A stretch of 64,000 nucleotides of DNA from Acidovorax facilis (GCF_023913775.1 NZ_JAMXAX010000009.1:1-64000), one strand, 5' to 3'; shown: positions 29,207-37,467, counted from the stretch's first letter. Notes: a model not told the origin generated them from the letters alone. Program-made: numbers and translations.

Positions 29207-31503
29207 AATGGCACTCCTTTTTCGTTGTCCACGTTGAAAGCCGGGAACACGTTTTGCACGGGCCGGATGCCGGTTCCGTCGATCAGATAGGCCTTGTCCA
29301 ACACCGAAGAACCGTCAACGGTCAGTGTGGCGCGCAGGTAGGCGCCGCCCGTCACCGGGGTTTTGACGTACTCCACGGTCGGAACCCGGGTCACGATCCT
29401 TGGAGCAAGGCCGCGCACGCCGGAAACGTTGAAGTCACCAGAGCGGTTTTCACCATCCAGCAAGAAGGTGTCGGCCAGCAGAAATTCGGGTATCGCGGCG
29501 GATTCCTGAATCGTCCAGCCCGGGAAGCCCTGCGAGGTCAGCAGGTCGCCGTTTGGGTCTGCGTAGGGCGAAATCCCCGTGGCAGGCAGCAGGCTGGCGA
29601 GGTTGAAATTGCCTGAGTTGAAAGGCACGTCCAGCCGGATCTCGACGGACTTGCACTTGATGACCAGTTTTGGCGTGGGAGCTGTAGGAAGCCCGCCGCC
29701 GCCCGAGTTGGTGTAGGTCGAACTGGTGTCGGGTTCACTTTCCCAGGCAAAGAACTGGCTGAAACTCCGCGTGGCCTGGAATGTGCACTCCAAGTAGCAC
29801 AGCAGATCAAGGGCCGGGTCGTACACCAGCAGTTCCCGTTGCTCCCGTTGGACGGTGTACTGAAACGCCTTGGAGTCCTGGCCGTATCGTTGCGCGGGCT
29901 CCCCGATGACGTTGTTCAGGTAGTGCTCTTCGGTGTCCACCGTCCCGATTTCCACGTAGTCATACTTGACCAGGTAGAACCGCGAGCCATCGTTCAGCGT
30001 GAGATATTCATCAATGTGCAGGCTGCTGGATGGCGACTGGTTGGACAGCAGGTGCACCTCCTTGGCCTCGGTCAATTGACCAGGCTCATGGGGGCCGGTG
30101 TGGGTGGATTCGAAGTCGAAATACCCATCCAGGTAGCTGTAACTGACGCTGCCCGTGCACTCCGATTCGTGCGAAGTCACCTTGGCGCGCGGCAGCAGCA
30201 CCATCTCACCGGCCACGAAATGCGGCTGGCAGTCGTAGGTCTTTTCAATGCGGGTGAACCGCCCGCTGATGGGGCCAGCAATGGCCTCACTGCCCCTGTG
30301 CGCTGGGTCGTCGCCCTCGGTGTCTGTGTACTCGTTGGTGATGACGCGCGAAGGCCCGCTCTTGTAGTCAACGTGGACCCCCACATCGTCGCTGGTGACA
30401 ATGGCCGACTGCGCGCCATCCCACGTGCCGGAATAAAGCCCTTCGGCGCTGATGTCGTCCTGGGGCACGGTGTGCACCACGGTCGGGCCGACAAACGAAT
30501 CTCCGTCGCGATCGAACACCACGGCCGTCTGGTCGATGTTCTTGAAGCTCATTCGAACCACCGTGTTCGGCACGGTGATCGCGCCATTGACGGTGCTTCG
30601 GCTTGCGGTGGCGCGGTCGATGCGCTTTACCCGGAACAGAAAGCCAGCATCGGCCTCCGTGTATTTGTTGCTGCTGACGTACTTGCGAAACAGCACCTGG
30701 GCGCCATCCTTGCGGATGTAGGGGCCTGAAATGGAAACATCTGGATCGCCTGGGGACTGCGCGATCATCTCCACGGCAGAGTCGTAATCGAGGGAAACGG
30801 TCGGCACCGAGCCCAGCGGCGCGCCAAAGTCCTTGAACAAGGACTCCACATCCACGGCGAACGAATAGACGATGCTCCATGCCTGGCTGCCACCCACGCC
30901 GTAAACCAGCGAGATGAACTTGTCGCGCGCGGCATTGACCCCGATAGGCCAGATGTAGTTGGCGTAGTTGTGCCCGTACCGCGCCACTATCTCGGCACTG
31001 CGGTACATGTAGCGCATCGGTGCCGGAATGATCGACGACGGCGCCACGATGGCCTGCGTGTTGTACGGGGCTAGGGACTGGTTGGCGAATGCGTTGAAAT
31101 AGCCAGTCAAGGTGGGGACGCTGGTGACGTCCCGAATCACCCACTGCTTCAAGGCTACGTCCACCGTCCCATCGTTGACCAAGACGATGTTGTGGTCCCG
31201 GAACAGGATGCCGCTGAAAACGCCAGTGCCAGGGGCCACGCCGCCCGCCGTCCAGAGTTCCATGATGCTCTGGTTGCCGACGACGAAGATCCTGAACCGC
31301 GAGCCATCAGGCAGTGCTCCAATGCCCGTGGGGTTAGGGGCCGCAGACAAGCGCGCGCTCGCCGTGAAGTTCTGAAAAGCCGTCTGCGCCATCGCCACCT
31401 GCGCGGCCGTGGCCATGGCGCCATACACGCGCAAGGTCGGCGGCGCCACTGCGCCGACTGGTTGCCCCGTGGGGGTAAAAAACAGCGGGTTCCAGATGGT
31501 CAT
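29203..31503 (-). CDS. large virion protein, probable tail or tubular component
   Basis: 766 aa from MTIWNPLFFTPTGQPVGAVA. Mostly beta-rich, with TLRVYGAMATAAQVAMAQ near the N-terminus. No enzymatic motif or known family seen. The size and position between two other structural genes suggest a tail tubular or hub protein. It overlaps both neighbours by ATGA. Confidence 0.65.
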   Translation of the reverse strand: MTIWNPLFFTPTGQPVGAVAPPTLRVYGAMATAAQVAMAQTAFQNFTASARLSAAPNPTGIGALPDGSRFRIFVVGNQSIMELWTAGGVAPGTGVFSGILFRDHNIVLVNDGTVDVALKQWVIRDVTSVPTLTGYFNAFANQSLAPYNTQAIVAPSSIIPAPMRYMYRSAEIVARYGHNYANYIWPIGVNAARDKFISLVYGVGGSQAWSIVYSFAVDVESLFKDFGAPLGSVPTVSLDYDSAVEMIAQSPGDPDVSISGPYIRKDGAQVLFRKYVSSNKYTEADAGFLFRVKRIDRATASRSTVNGAITVPNTVVRMSFKNIDQTAVVFDRDGDSFVGPTVVHTVPQDDISAEGLYSGTWDGAQSAIVTSDDVGVHVDYKSGPSRVITNEYTDTEGDDPAHRGSEAIAGPISGRFTRIEKTYDCQPHFVAGEMVLLPRAKVTSHESECTGSVSYSYLDGYFDFESTHTGPHEPGQLTEAKEVHLLSNQSPSSSLHIDEYLTLNDGSRFYLVKYDYVEIGTVDTEEHYLNNVIGEPAQRYGQDSKAFQYTVQREQRELLVYDPALDLLCYLECTFQATRSFSQFFAWESEPDTSSTYTNSGGGGLPTAPTPKLVIKCKSVEIRLDVPFNSGNFNLASLLPATGISPYADPNGDLLTSQGFPGWTIQESAAIPEFLLADTFLLDGENRSGDFNVSGVRGLAPRIVTRVPTVEYVKTPVTGGAYLRATLTVDGSSVLDKAYLIDGTGIRPVQNVFPAFNVDNEKGVPF

Positions 31504-32663
31504 TGCGGCACCGCGACGTATTGGGGGATGCCGTTCAGGACGCGGAACGTGGAGCACACCTCCGTGGCCGTGGTCTTGTACCGATTACCGGTGAGGCTCG
31601 ATGTCTGCCCGCCGTTGAACCCGGCCACGATCTTGCCACCAGCAATGCACAGCATGGCGTTGCCCACCCCGGTGCCGTCGCCCAGCTTGATCTGATCGCC
31701 TGGCGCGGCCACGCCGGAACCCAGCACCACGGGGCCGCGCTTGGTCGGCACATAGGCCAGCTGGTCGAAGGTGTCGCCACCGAGCCAGATCAAGTCGTCT
31801 TCTGTGCCCACGTAGATCCCGCCGTCCATAGGTTGGATGGCCGTGATGTCGGCAGGCATGGGCCGGAAGTCGCGCCACTCCGCGAGGTGCGGTGCCATGG
31901 GGCGGGAAGCCCACAAGACACGGCCTTGCGCCACCAGCAGCCGCCCGCGCCAAAATGCGCTGATGGTGCCAACCGGCATGGGCACCGTGCCGATGGTGCG
32001 GCAGGGCAGGATCAGGTCAGTCGATGGGCCGGTGTACTGGAATTCGTCGTTGGCCGTGCTGCCTGCCAGGTAGGCACCCTCCCCGTTCGGGCCGCTGAGA
32101 TAGACCTGCAGCGTGTGGCCGTCCAGCATGGGCAGGCCGGACAGGTAGATGCCGCCAGAGTCAATCTGCAGCGCATCAGCACTGGCGGCCGGGCTCTCGG
32201 CGCCATCGCTGCGCCGAAACGTCAGGTGGTAGGTGTAGGCCCCGGGGAACATGCTTCCCCCAATCGCCCGCGCAACGCCAAGCGATGCAGGCACAGGCAC
32301 TGACCACGCCCTGCCGGTGAGGCCGTCCGTGATGCCGTTGATCAAACCATTGCTGAACGTTGTGCGGCCGTCCGGTAGGTCGGTGTACCAGACGCGGGAC
32401 ATGCCCAGCGATTCATAGATGATGTGGCGGTCGCCGTTCGGGTGGATGGCCGTCAGATCGCTTTCGACTGTGGCCAGCTTGTAGCCAGCCGACTGGTGCA
32501 CGTTCTTGTGGCAGTCGGTGTCGGTCTTGGCATAGCCGCCCCGGCGCAGTATCTCGCCCGTCAACCCAATGTCAACGTCGTTTGCCGCAACCAGGTCGGA
32601 GCCCTTGAGCCGATGGGCTGGCACCTGATTGTTGATGCCGGTGAAGCCTTCGAAAGTCAGCAT
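31500..32663 (-). CDS. phage tail protein, beta-propeller-like
   Basis: 387 aa. Repeated motifs such as GRLLVAQGRVLWASRP and IQPMDGGIYVGTEDDLIWL resemble blades of a beta-propeller or a tubular tail B-like protein; GEILRRGGYAKT near the start is also seen in tail proteins with N-terminal 'GTLRPRPG'-like strands. Inferred role: tail tube or tip. Confidence 0.62.
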   Translation of the reverse strand: MLTFEGFTGINNQVPAHRLKGSDLVAANDVDIGLTGEILRRGGYAKTDTDCHKNVHQSAGYKLATVESDLTAIHPNGDRHIIYESLGMSRVWYTDLPDGRTTFSNGLINGITDGLTGRAWSVPVPASLGVARAIGGSMFPGAYTYHLTFRRSDGAESPAASADALQIDSGGIYLSGLPMLDGHTLQVYLSGPNGEGAYLAGSTANDEFQYTGPSTDLILPCRTIGTVPMPVGTISAFWRGRLLVAQGRVLWASRPMAPHLAEWRDFRPMPADITAIQPMDGGIYVGTEDDLIWLGGDTFDQLAYVPTKRGPVVLGSGVAAPGDQIKLGDGTGVGNAMLCIAGGKIVAGFNGGQTSSLTGNRYKTTATEVCSTFRVLNGIPQYVAVPQ

Positions 32664-33916
32664 TTCGTCCCCCGCAGGAGCTTGGGCGTCCCGGCGCGAA
32701 AATGCGACTTGCCCCAGGGGTGGATGGTCATGTTGGAGATGCGCGGCGTGCCTGCGGTGAACACAGCGGCTCCGGGGGGCGATATCACGTATCCGCCAGC
32801 GATAACTTTGGGTAGCCCAGCGCGCAACAGCGACTGTCCCTGCGGCTGAACAGTCACGTTCATCTTGGGGGTGCCCGCGCGGAACACCGAGACGCCAGCG
32901 GCGCCCAGGCCCACCCCAATGGTGGGCGTCCCGGTAGACAGCAGAGAAGTCCCTGTCACTCCCAACGTGGTGTGCAATGTCGGCGTGCCAGCGGAGAACA
33001 CCGACGCGCCACTCACTTGGATGGATGCCGATGCAGCCATCGTCGGCGTTCCAGCGGTGAACACCTTCACCCCGGGGGGCGCAATAAACCCCATCCCGCC
33101 CACGATGGGGTTGTACCCAATGGTTGGATAGCCCGCCTGGAACAATGAGGCGCCAGCGACTTGCACCGTCCGGTGGGAGTACGGCAGCAGCGTGGGAGCG
33201 CCTGCGGAAAACACACTGGCGCCGCTGGGCAGGATGGTCTCGGGATAGCCGAGCTGAACGACCGGTGTGCCAGCCTTGAAGGCCGCAAGCCCGCTGACGC
33301 CGATAACCTGGTTGGGGCCGCGAATGACAGATGGCGAGCCAGCCGTGAAGACCTTGACGCCCGGGACCTGCAGGAACTGGTCAGGATCTAACCCAAAACC
33401 AGCCTCATACCCAACCGGCGGGGTGTACACGAAGGCGGTATCACCGAAATTGGCTGTCGCGCTGCCAGCGTACCCGAAAGTCGCGTGCATCAGCGCCCCG
33501 GTTCTACCGGCAAAACTAGCAATCAACAGGCCGCTGAGTGCGTCACCATCGAGCAGAAGTTGCACAGTTTGGGCGTCGACGTCCAGCAGAACGCTGATGA
33601 CCGTGACCCCTGCGTACCCGGAAAGCGTCGCAAGACTCGAACCGCTGTTGTACAGAATGCCAGCGCTGACATCAAACGCCCAGGACTCAGCGTCATTGCC
33701 AGGCCAGCTGCCGGTGCTGTAGGCCTCGGTTCCAATCCCCACCATCTGCCCGACGTTGTCGGGTACGGTGATTTCCCAGTAAAACTTCCCTGACGTGGCG
33801 CCAAAGACCGAGCGGACACCGCCCGCCGTGGACGCGGCTGTCAGGTCAGAACCGCTGAGGGTGACCGTCGCGTCTTTGTCGGCAGGGTTCCACGTGGTGG
33901 GGACCAGGTCGGCCAT
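32657..33916 (-). CDS. phage surface protein with SPRY-like N-domain and ten 'F-AGTP' repeats
   Basis: 419 aa. Residues 1-150 look like a SPRY/concanavalin-type beta-sandwich (FGATSGKFYWEITVPDN, NDAESWAFDVSAGI, VSVLLDVDAQTVQLLLDG-like). From about 175 to the end, roughly ten copies of a 20-30 residue repeat with core G-S-x-F-x-AGTP (GASVFSAGTPTL, GVSVFRAGTPKM, GKSHFRAGTPKL). The repeats probably form a beta-solenoid or decoration. The same repeat forms the C-terminus of the Mnt-like repressor nearby. Confidence 0.72.
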   Translation of the reverse strand: MADLVPTTWNPADKDATVTLSGSDLTAASTAGGVRSVFGATSGKFYWEITVPDNVGQMVGIGTEAYSTGSWPGNDAESWAFDVSAGILYNSGSSLATLSGYAGVTVISVLLDVDAQTVQLLLDGDALSGLLIASFAGRTGALMHATFGYAGSATANFGDTAFVYTPPVGYEAGFGLDPDQFLQVPGVKVFTAGSPSVIRGPNQVIGVSGLAAFKAGTPVVQLGYPETILPSGASVFSAGAPTLLPYSHRTVQVAGASLFQAGYPTIGYNPIVGGMGFIAPPGVKVFTAGTPTMAASASIQVSGASVFSAGTPTLHTTLGVTGTSLLSTGTPTIGVGLGAAGVSVFRAGTPKMNVTVQPQGQSLLRAGLPKVIAGGYVISPPGAAVFTAGTPRISNMTIHPWGKSHFRAGTPKLLRGTKC

Positions 33917-33925
33917 TGCGGCCCC

Positions 33926-34327
33926 TTACACCAGCGAGAAAATCTTGTTGGCGCCGTTATCCCACTGTGCGGTGATGTCGCCGCCGTTGGTGGTCATGGT
34001 CAGGCCCGTTGCAGTGTCCACAAGGTAGAGCAGCGACGATGTGCCAGCCACGCCGGTATCGACATAGAGCACCACAAACTTCGCGTTTGCGCCCGGGTCT
34101 ACAAGCGTGAAAACCGCATCAGCGGCATCAAACACGCCGCCCGTGATGGACTTGGAGGTCAGGGTTACTGCGGTGTCGAGCACGGTTGCCGACACATCCG
34201 ACAGGAACTCGTGCGCGGCGCTGTAGGTGTAGGCATCAGACAGCAGCGCCGCCTTGATGGTGTCCGTAGAGAGGTTGACGGCGCCAAGGATCTTCTGGGC
34301 GCCAAGAGGATAAAGCTTATTGGCCAT
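33926..34327 (-). CDS. small phage structural protein
   Basis: 133 aa, MANKLYPLGAQKILGAVNLST. Beta-rich and small, of the kind found near phage head decoration or tail-tip proteins. It is the first gene of the tail block; AGGAG lies 8 bases before ATG and promoter-element copy 3 stands about 30 bases upstream. Confidence 0.68.
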   Translation of the reverse strand: MANKLYPLGAQKILGAVNLSTDTIKAALLSDAYTYSAAHEFLSDVSATVLDTAVTLTSKSITGGVFDAADAVFTLVDPGANAKFVVLYVDTGVAGTSSLLYLVDTATGLTMTTNGGDITAQWDNGANKIFSLV

Positions 34328-34357
34328 TCGGGAACTCCTGCGAGGTGAATGCCTTGC

Positions 34358-34402
34358 AGTGTTCCGACGATGGGTGTATTGGGCGAACCCTACTGGGGGG
34401 CG
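34358..34402 (-). promoter_or_regulatory. bipartite phage element, copy 3
   Basis: Minus strand CAGTAGGGTT (34395-34386), 18 bases, TCGGAACACT (34367-34358), both perfect. Where other copies have ATG seven bases downstream this one has ATT; the gene uses an ATG 31 bases on with an ordinary Shine-Dalgarno. It directly follows a terminator. Confidence 0.75.
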
Positions 34403-34404
34403 CG

Positions 34405-34428
34405 AAAAAGCCCGCGCGTGGCGGGCTG
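34405..34428 (-). terminator. rho-independent terminator of the Mnt-like gene
   Basis: Minus strand stem AGCCCGC / GCGGGCT with loop CACGC, followed by TTTTT. It lies 20 bases past the repressor stop and immediately ahead of promoter-element copy 3. Confidence 0.8.
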
Positions 34429-34447
34429 TACCGTGCTGCGCGGCTCT

Positions 34448-34783
34448 CTATCGAACTCTGGGTGTGCCAGCCTTGAACAAACTCGCGCCCTCTGGCTGAA
34501 TCAGGCGGGCCTCAATGGCCTCCACCTTTTTCAGAAGCAACTTGCCGTGCTCGTTCGCCCGGTCTAGAGCCTTCAGCATGGCCTCTGCTGTGCTTGATGC
34601 AATCGCAGCATCACGATCAACGTCTTGAGCTGGCTCGGCGAAGCTGGCTTGAAGACGCGCAATGATTTCAGCGTTCAGCGTTCGATTGTTGGCCTTTGCC
34701 AAGTTCTTCAGACGTTCACGCATCCCCTCCGGGAAACGAACGATGTACTTGTCAGCGTCTTGGGGAGTTCTGTCTTCAGCCAT
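34448..34783 (-). CDS. Mnt/Arc-like ribbon-helix-helix repressor with an 'F-AGTP' tail
   Basis: 111 aa. Residues 10-55 form an Arc-type RHH domain: KYIVRFPEGMRERLKNLAKA and NNRTLNAEIIARLQASF, close in pattern to P22 Mnt. A helical stretch follows, then an odd C-terminus, GASLFKAGTPRVR, identical in pattern to the repeats of the 419-aa virion protein 530 bases away. It is divergent from the Arc-like gene across four palindromes it probably binds. A GTG at 34789 is an alternative start. Confidence 0.8.
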   Translation of the reverse strand: MAEDRTPQDADKYIVRFPEGMRERLKNLAKANNRTLNAEIIARLQASFAEPAQDVDRDAAIASSTAEAMLKALDRANEHGKLLLKKVEAIEARLIQPEGASLFKAGTPRVR

Positions 34784-34794
34784 GGCCACATCAT

Positions 34795-34893
34795 ATGGCG
34801 TCGAGCCATAGAAAAAAACAATGGCTCAGAGCCATAATTTCCCAACACAACATGGCTCAAAGCCATTAAAGTTGCGTCATGGCTCAATGCCAT
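34795..34893. promoter_or_regulatory. four palindromic operators between the Mnt-like and Arc-like genes
   Basis: 15-base palindromes at 34795-34809 (ATGGCGTCGAGCCAT), 34821-34835 (ATGGCTCAGAGCCAT), 34852-34866 (ATGGCTCAAAGCCAT) and 34879-34893 (ATGGCTCAATGCCAT). Starts are 26, 31 and 27 bases apart, so sites lie on roughly similar helix faces. They cover the region where both divergent promoters must be. Confidence 0.85.
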
Positions 34894-34907
34894 ACGAAAG
34901 GATGTAA

Positions 34908-35087
34908 ATGAACACGAAACATGTGAACTATCTACCCAAGCCTGTGCAGGTACGACTGAAGCCAGAACTCCACGAGTGGGTGCATAGCCAAGCTGCTGGG
35001 CAGGAGCGCTCAGCTAACTGGGTGATCAACAAAGTTTTGGAAGAAGCTCGCGCCAAGACGCTGCAGCCGGAAGGAGTACCTGCATGA
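34908..35087 (+). CDS. Arc-like ribbon-helix-helix protein
   Basis: 59 aa. RHH pattern: PKPVQVRLKPELHEWVHSQA followed by GQERSANWVINKVLEEARAK, very like phage Arc repressors. It is translated into the KilA-N gene by an ATGA overlap (35084-35087), the same order as arc-ant in the P22 immI region. It probably limits transcription of this accessory operon. Confidence 0.8.
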   Translation: MNTKHVNYLPKPVQVRLKPELHEWVHSQAAGQERSANWVINKVLEEARAKTLQPEGVPA

Positions 35088-35806
35088 AGGCGCTCCAAGT
35101 TTGCGGAAAGCCCGTCAAGACGAACGATGATGGCTTGGTCAGCCTGACAGACATGTTCAAAGCAGGCAAGGCGGCAAATCTTGTGCAAGGAAAGCAGGAC
35201 CCATCCAATTGGGCGCGCAGGGATGGGCGGCACTTCATTGGTTTCGTGGGCGCGCAGTTGAATATGTCGGAGCGACATATTTACGCCACGTCACGGGGAA
35301 AGTCCGGCGGCACTTATGCGCACTGGCAAATAGCACTGGCTTACGCGAAATACCTCAGCGATGTGCTCCACATGGAAGTCAACGAGGTCTTTGCGCGATA
35401 CAAGTCGGGCGATGTGACCCTCGCGGCCGAGATCGCAGACAAGGCAGCGCCCAAAGACGCCGAATGGCTCGCCCGACGAGTTCAAGGGACCGTAGCCCGC
35501 AATCAGCTCACTAGCACCCTGGCTGCCCATGGTGTCGCCGGGAAGGGATTCGCAGATTGCACCAATGCAATCTACAAGAACATCTTGGGCGGCAAGAAGA
35601 GCGAAGTTTGCGCAGCGCGCGGCCTGCCCAAGACAACCAACCTGCGCAACGTCATGAACTCCGACCAACTGATCATGACGGCCATGAGCGAGCTGGTAGC
35701 CAAGAAGCGGATCGAGGTGAAGAACCAGCGCGGCAATCAAGCGTGCGCCGATTCTTGTGATCACGCAGCGCACAGTGTTGCTCAACTGATGAACGTCCGC
35801 CCCTGA
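35084..35806 (+). CDS. KilA-N domain protein, probable antirepressor
   Basis: 240 aa. KilA-N domain at about 1-115: VSLTDMFKAGKAANLVQGK, PSNWARRDGRHFIGF, HIYATSRGKSGGTYAHWQIALAYAKYLS contains the typical GGTYAHWQIALAYAKYLSP-like core. The C-terminal half (about 125-225) is a second, helical domain as in phage antirepressors. It sits in the ant position of an immI-like switch. Confidence 0.82.
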   Translation: MKALQVCGKPVKTNDDGLVSLTDMFKAGKAANLVQGKQDPSNWARRDGRHFIGFVGAQLNMSERHIYATSRGKSGGTYAHWQIALAYAKYLSDVLHMEVNEVFARYKSGDVTLAAEIADKAAPKDAEWLARRVQGTVARNQLTSTLAAHGVAGKGFADCTNAIYKNILGGKKSEVCAARGLPKTTNLRNVMNSDQLIMTAMSELVAKKRIEVKNQRGNQACADSCDHAAHSVAQLMNVRP

Positions 35807-35869
35807 ACGCCCGTCAAGACTGGAACTCCTGTCGAGCACTTTGAAAACTCTCACGCAAGAAAGAACACC
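35807..35869 (+). promoter_or_regulatory. leader repeat, copy 1, ahead of the RAMP-like gene
   Basis: Shares GCCCGTC, GACTGGAACTC, TGAAA and CTCACGCAAGA, in this order and close spacing, with 37471-37537 ahead of the 92-aa gene. The two copies bracket the RAMP-like gene, the winged-helix gene and the repeat array. Confidence 0.6.
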
Positions 35870-36439
35870 ATGGAACAGCTCAAGATCAAGATAACCGGCA
35901 CCAGCCCCTTGATGATGCATGCCGACACTCTCGCCAATCCCCTGGCGGCGGTGACCAAGGCGCACAAGGAACTGACCTCCAAGCGCAAAAAGACGGATGA
36001 CGACCATCTGGCTATCGCGCGTAGCGAGTTCGTGGCGGGCTGCTACTGGAGCGCCGCAGACGGATTCTTCGTCCCAGGCCAAAACCTCGACGCGACTTTT
36101 CTGGGCGGCGCGAAGCTGCAGAAAAACGGGGTGCGCTGGAAGCGCGGCGCCCTGGTGCTGGAGAACAAAGTCAAGTTGCTGCACGACGGCCCAGACACCC
36201 CTGATGCGCTGTGGGAGAACCCCGCCTTCGTGGACTGCCGTGGCGTGAAGGTCGGCGCCGCGAAATTGATGCGCTACCGCCCCATCTTCCTTAACTGGGC
36301 CGCCGAACTGTCGGTAACCATCAACACCGAAGTGCTGGACATGCAGGAAGCACGCAAGGCCATTGAAGACGGTGGTGCTCTTATCGGAACCTGCGAGTAC
36401 CGCCCACGCTTTGGCCGTTTTGAGGTGTCTTATGTCTGA
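35870..36439 (+). CDS. RAMP/Cas7-like single-domain phage protein
   Basis: 189 aa. Three landmarks match the RAMP (Cas5/6/7-type ferredoxin fold) pattern in order: N-terminal strand ending in GTSPLMMHAD (compare 'tPLhiG'), a central GFFVPGQNLDATFLGGAKL (compare 'yIPGSSLkGalR'), and a C-terminal GTCEYRPRFGRFEV (compare the Gly-rich 'iGg..rGfGrv' loop). No HD or cyclase domain. It is followed by a winged-helix gene (8-base overlap) and the structured repeat array. Function unknown; RNA binding is inferred from the fold. Similar stand-alone proteins occur in phages from memory. Confidence 0.6.
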   Translation: MEQLKIKITGTSPLMMHADTLANPLAAVTKAHKELTSKRKKTDDDHLAIARSEFVAGCYWSAADGFFVPGQNLDATFLGGAKLQKNGVRWKRGALVLENKVKLLHDGPDTPDALWENPAFVDCRGVKVGAAKLMRYRPIFLNWAAELSVTINTEVLDMQEARKAIEDGGALIGTCEYRPRFGRFEVSYV

Positions 36440-36893
36440 TGAAGCAATCTCTCTGTCCCCACGCTGGAAACAGGCGGTAGTGGACTTCATGGCCGAACAC
36501 AAATACGGCGACCTCGTTTCGCACGGGTGGTTGTTGGAGCACTTCGGAATGACCTCGCTGGAAGGCCATCGATTGACAGAAACACAGTTCAAGCGCCGCC
36601 AGTTAGATCTGATGTCCAACGTAGAGCAGTTCAAGCACGAGCTGCTGACCAAGCACCAGATATACCTGCAGCCAGTGCGGGGGTCTGGCTACCGCTGGGC
36701 CACACCGGGCGAGCAGACAGGCCTGGCTACCAAGGAGTTTGAGCGGGATGCGGGCAAGGCTTTCCGCGCCGTGGGCCAGCGGCTGCGCCACGTGCGGCTG
36801 CACGAACTGAGCGACGAGCAACGCCGGGAGAACTCGGACGCCGTGGCGAAGGTGTCACAACTGCGAGGCATGACCCGCACGGTGTTGAAGTGA
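36432..36893 (+). CDS. winged-helix phage protein
   Basis: 153 aa. N-terminal helices (SPRWKQAVVDFMAEH) and SHGWLLEHFGMTSLEGHRL lead to a wing motif, YLQPVRGSGYRWATPGEQ, like the VRGxGYRW hairpin of OmpR-type DNA-binding domains. The C-terminal half is a basic helix (RAVGQRLRHVRLHELS). It overlaps the RAMP-like gene (ATG at 36432) and its stop is directly followed by the repeat array. Likely nucleic-acid binding. Confidence 0.62.
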   Translation: MSDEAISLSPRWKQAVVDFMAEHKYGDLVSHGWLLEHFGMTSLEGHRLTETQFKRRQLDLMSNVEQFKHELLTKHQIYLQPVRGSGYRWATPGEQTGLATKEFERDAGKAFRAVGQRLRHVRLHELSDEQRRENSDAVAKVSQLRGMTRTVLK

Positions 36894-37467
36894 CGCAGCT
36901 GCAAGCCTTCCGGGTGAGGGCTTGTGGATGCAAAAGCATCATGGATCGGTTTGATCGGGTATCGCGCGGTTAGGCAGGGCGCGGTCGGGTCAGGTTTGGT
37001 CTGGTCGGCTGGTGTACGCATCGGCAGGGTATGGGCTGACAACAGCCTCAAGCATCGCGTGCGGTGCTTGGGGATGCGGTTAAGCATCAGCCGCAGCAAG
37101 GCCTGGATATGACCGGCCCAGGCTCGGTCTGGCAAGGTGAGGTGCGGCCCGGAAAGGCGCGGCACGGTAGTGCAAGGGCTGACAACAGCTCCCAGCCCTT
37201 TCGAGAGAGAGGGCTGTGGGATGCGGTAAGCATCTTCGGCGCCTTACGGTATGGCGAGATTTGGTTCGGGCAGGTAAGGTCAGGCATGGGCTGTCAACAG
37301 CAGGCTGCTTCTTCGCGAGAGGGAGCAACCTGATGCGATCAGCATCTGCGGCGCGAGCGCGTTCGGGCGCGGCCAGGCGAGGTTGGATGCGGCAGGACAT
37401 GGGCTGTAAACAGCGGGGAGCCACTTGGCAACAGGTGGTTCTTCAGTGGGATCAGCCCCACAAAAGG
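36894..37467 (+). ncRNA. tandem array of about five structured repeat units (candidate noncoding RNA)
   Basis: No ORF fits. Units begin near 36895, 37033, 37176, 37288 and 37401. Each has: (1) a small hairpin GCTG-loop-CAGC, loops ACAA, ACAA, TCAA, TAAA (absent or altered in unit 1); (2) a longer hairpin whose stem changes with compensation: CAAGCC/GGCTTG (36902, 36919), CAAGCA/TGCTTG (37049, 37065), CAGCCCT/AGGGCTG (37193, 37210), TGCT/AGCA (37306, 37324), CCACTTG/CAGGTGG with loop GCAA (37421, 37432); (3) hairpin GATGC-loop-GCATC at 36927, 37073, 37220, 37332, replaced by GTGGG/CCCAC in the last; (4) a GGNNN five-base periodic tract leading into the next unit. Confidence 0.8.
36943..37037 (+). 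repeat. five-base GGNNN periodic tract, longest example
   Basis: GG falls at 14 of 19 successive five-base phases (36943, 36948, 36958, 36968 to 37003 without a break, 37023, 37028, 37033). Shorter tracts in the same array: 37121-37180 (11 of 12 phases), 37238-37292 (9 of 11) and 37366-37405 (6 of 8). Each ends in the GGGCTG of the next unit. Confidence 0.85.

Noticed and set aside
32657-34783. Diversity-generating retroelement (template/variable repeats)
   Set aside because: No reverse transcriptase in the window, and the similarity is at protein-motif level without A-specific changes.
36894-37467. CRISPR array
   Set aside because: Units are 110-143 bases with hairpins and no short exact direct repeats or unique spacers of even length; no Cas1/Cas2.
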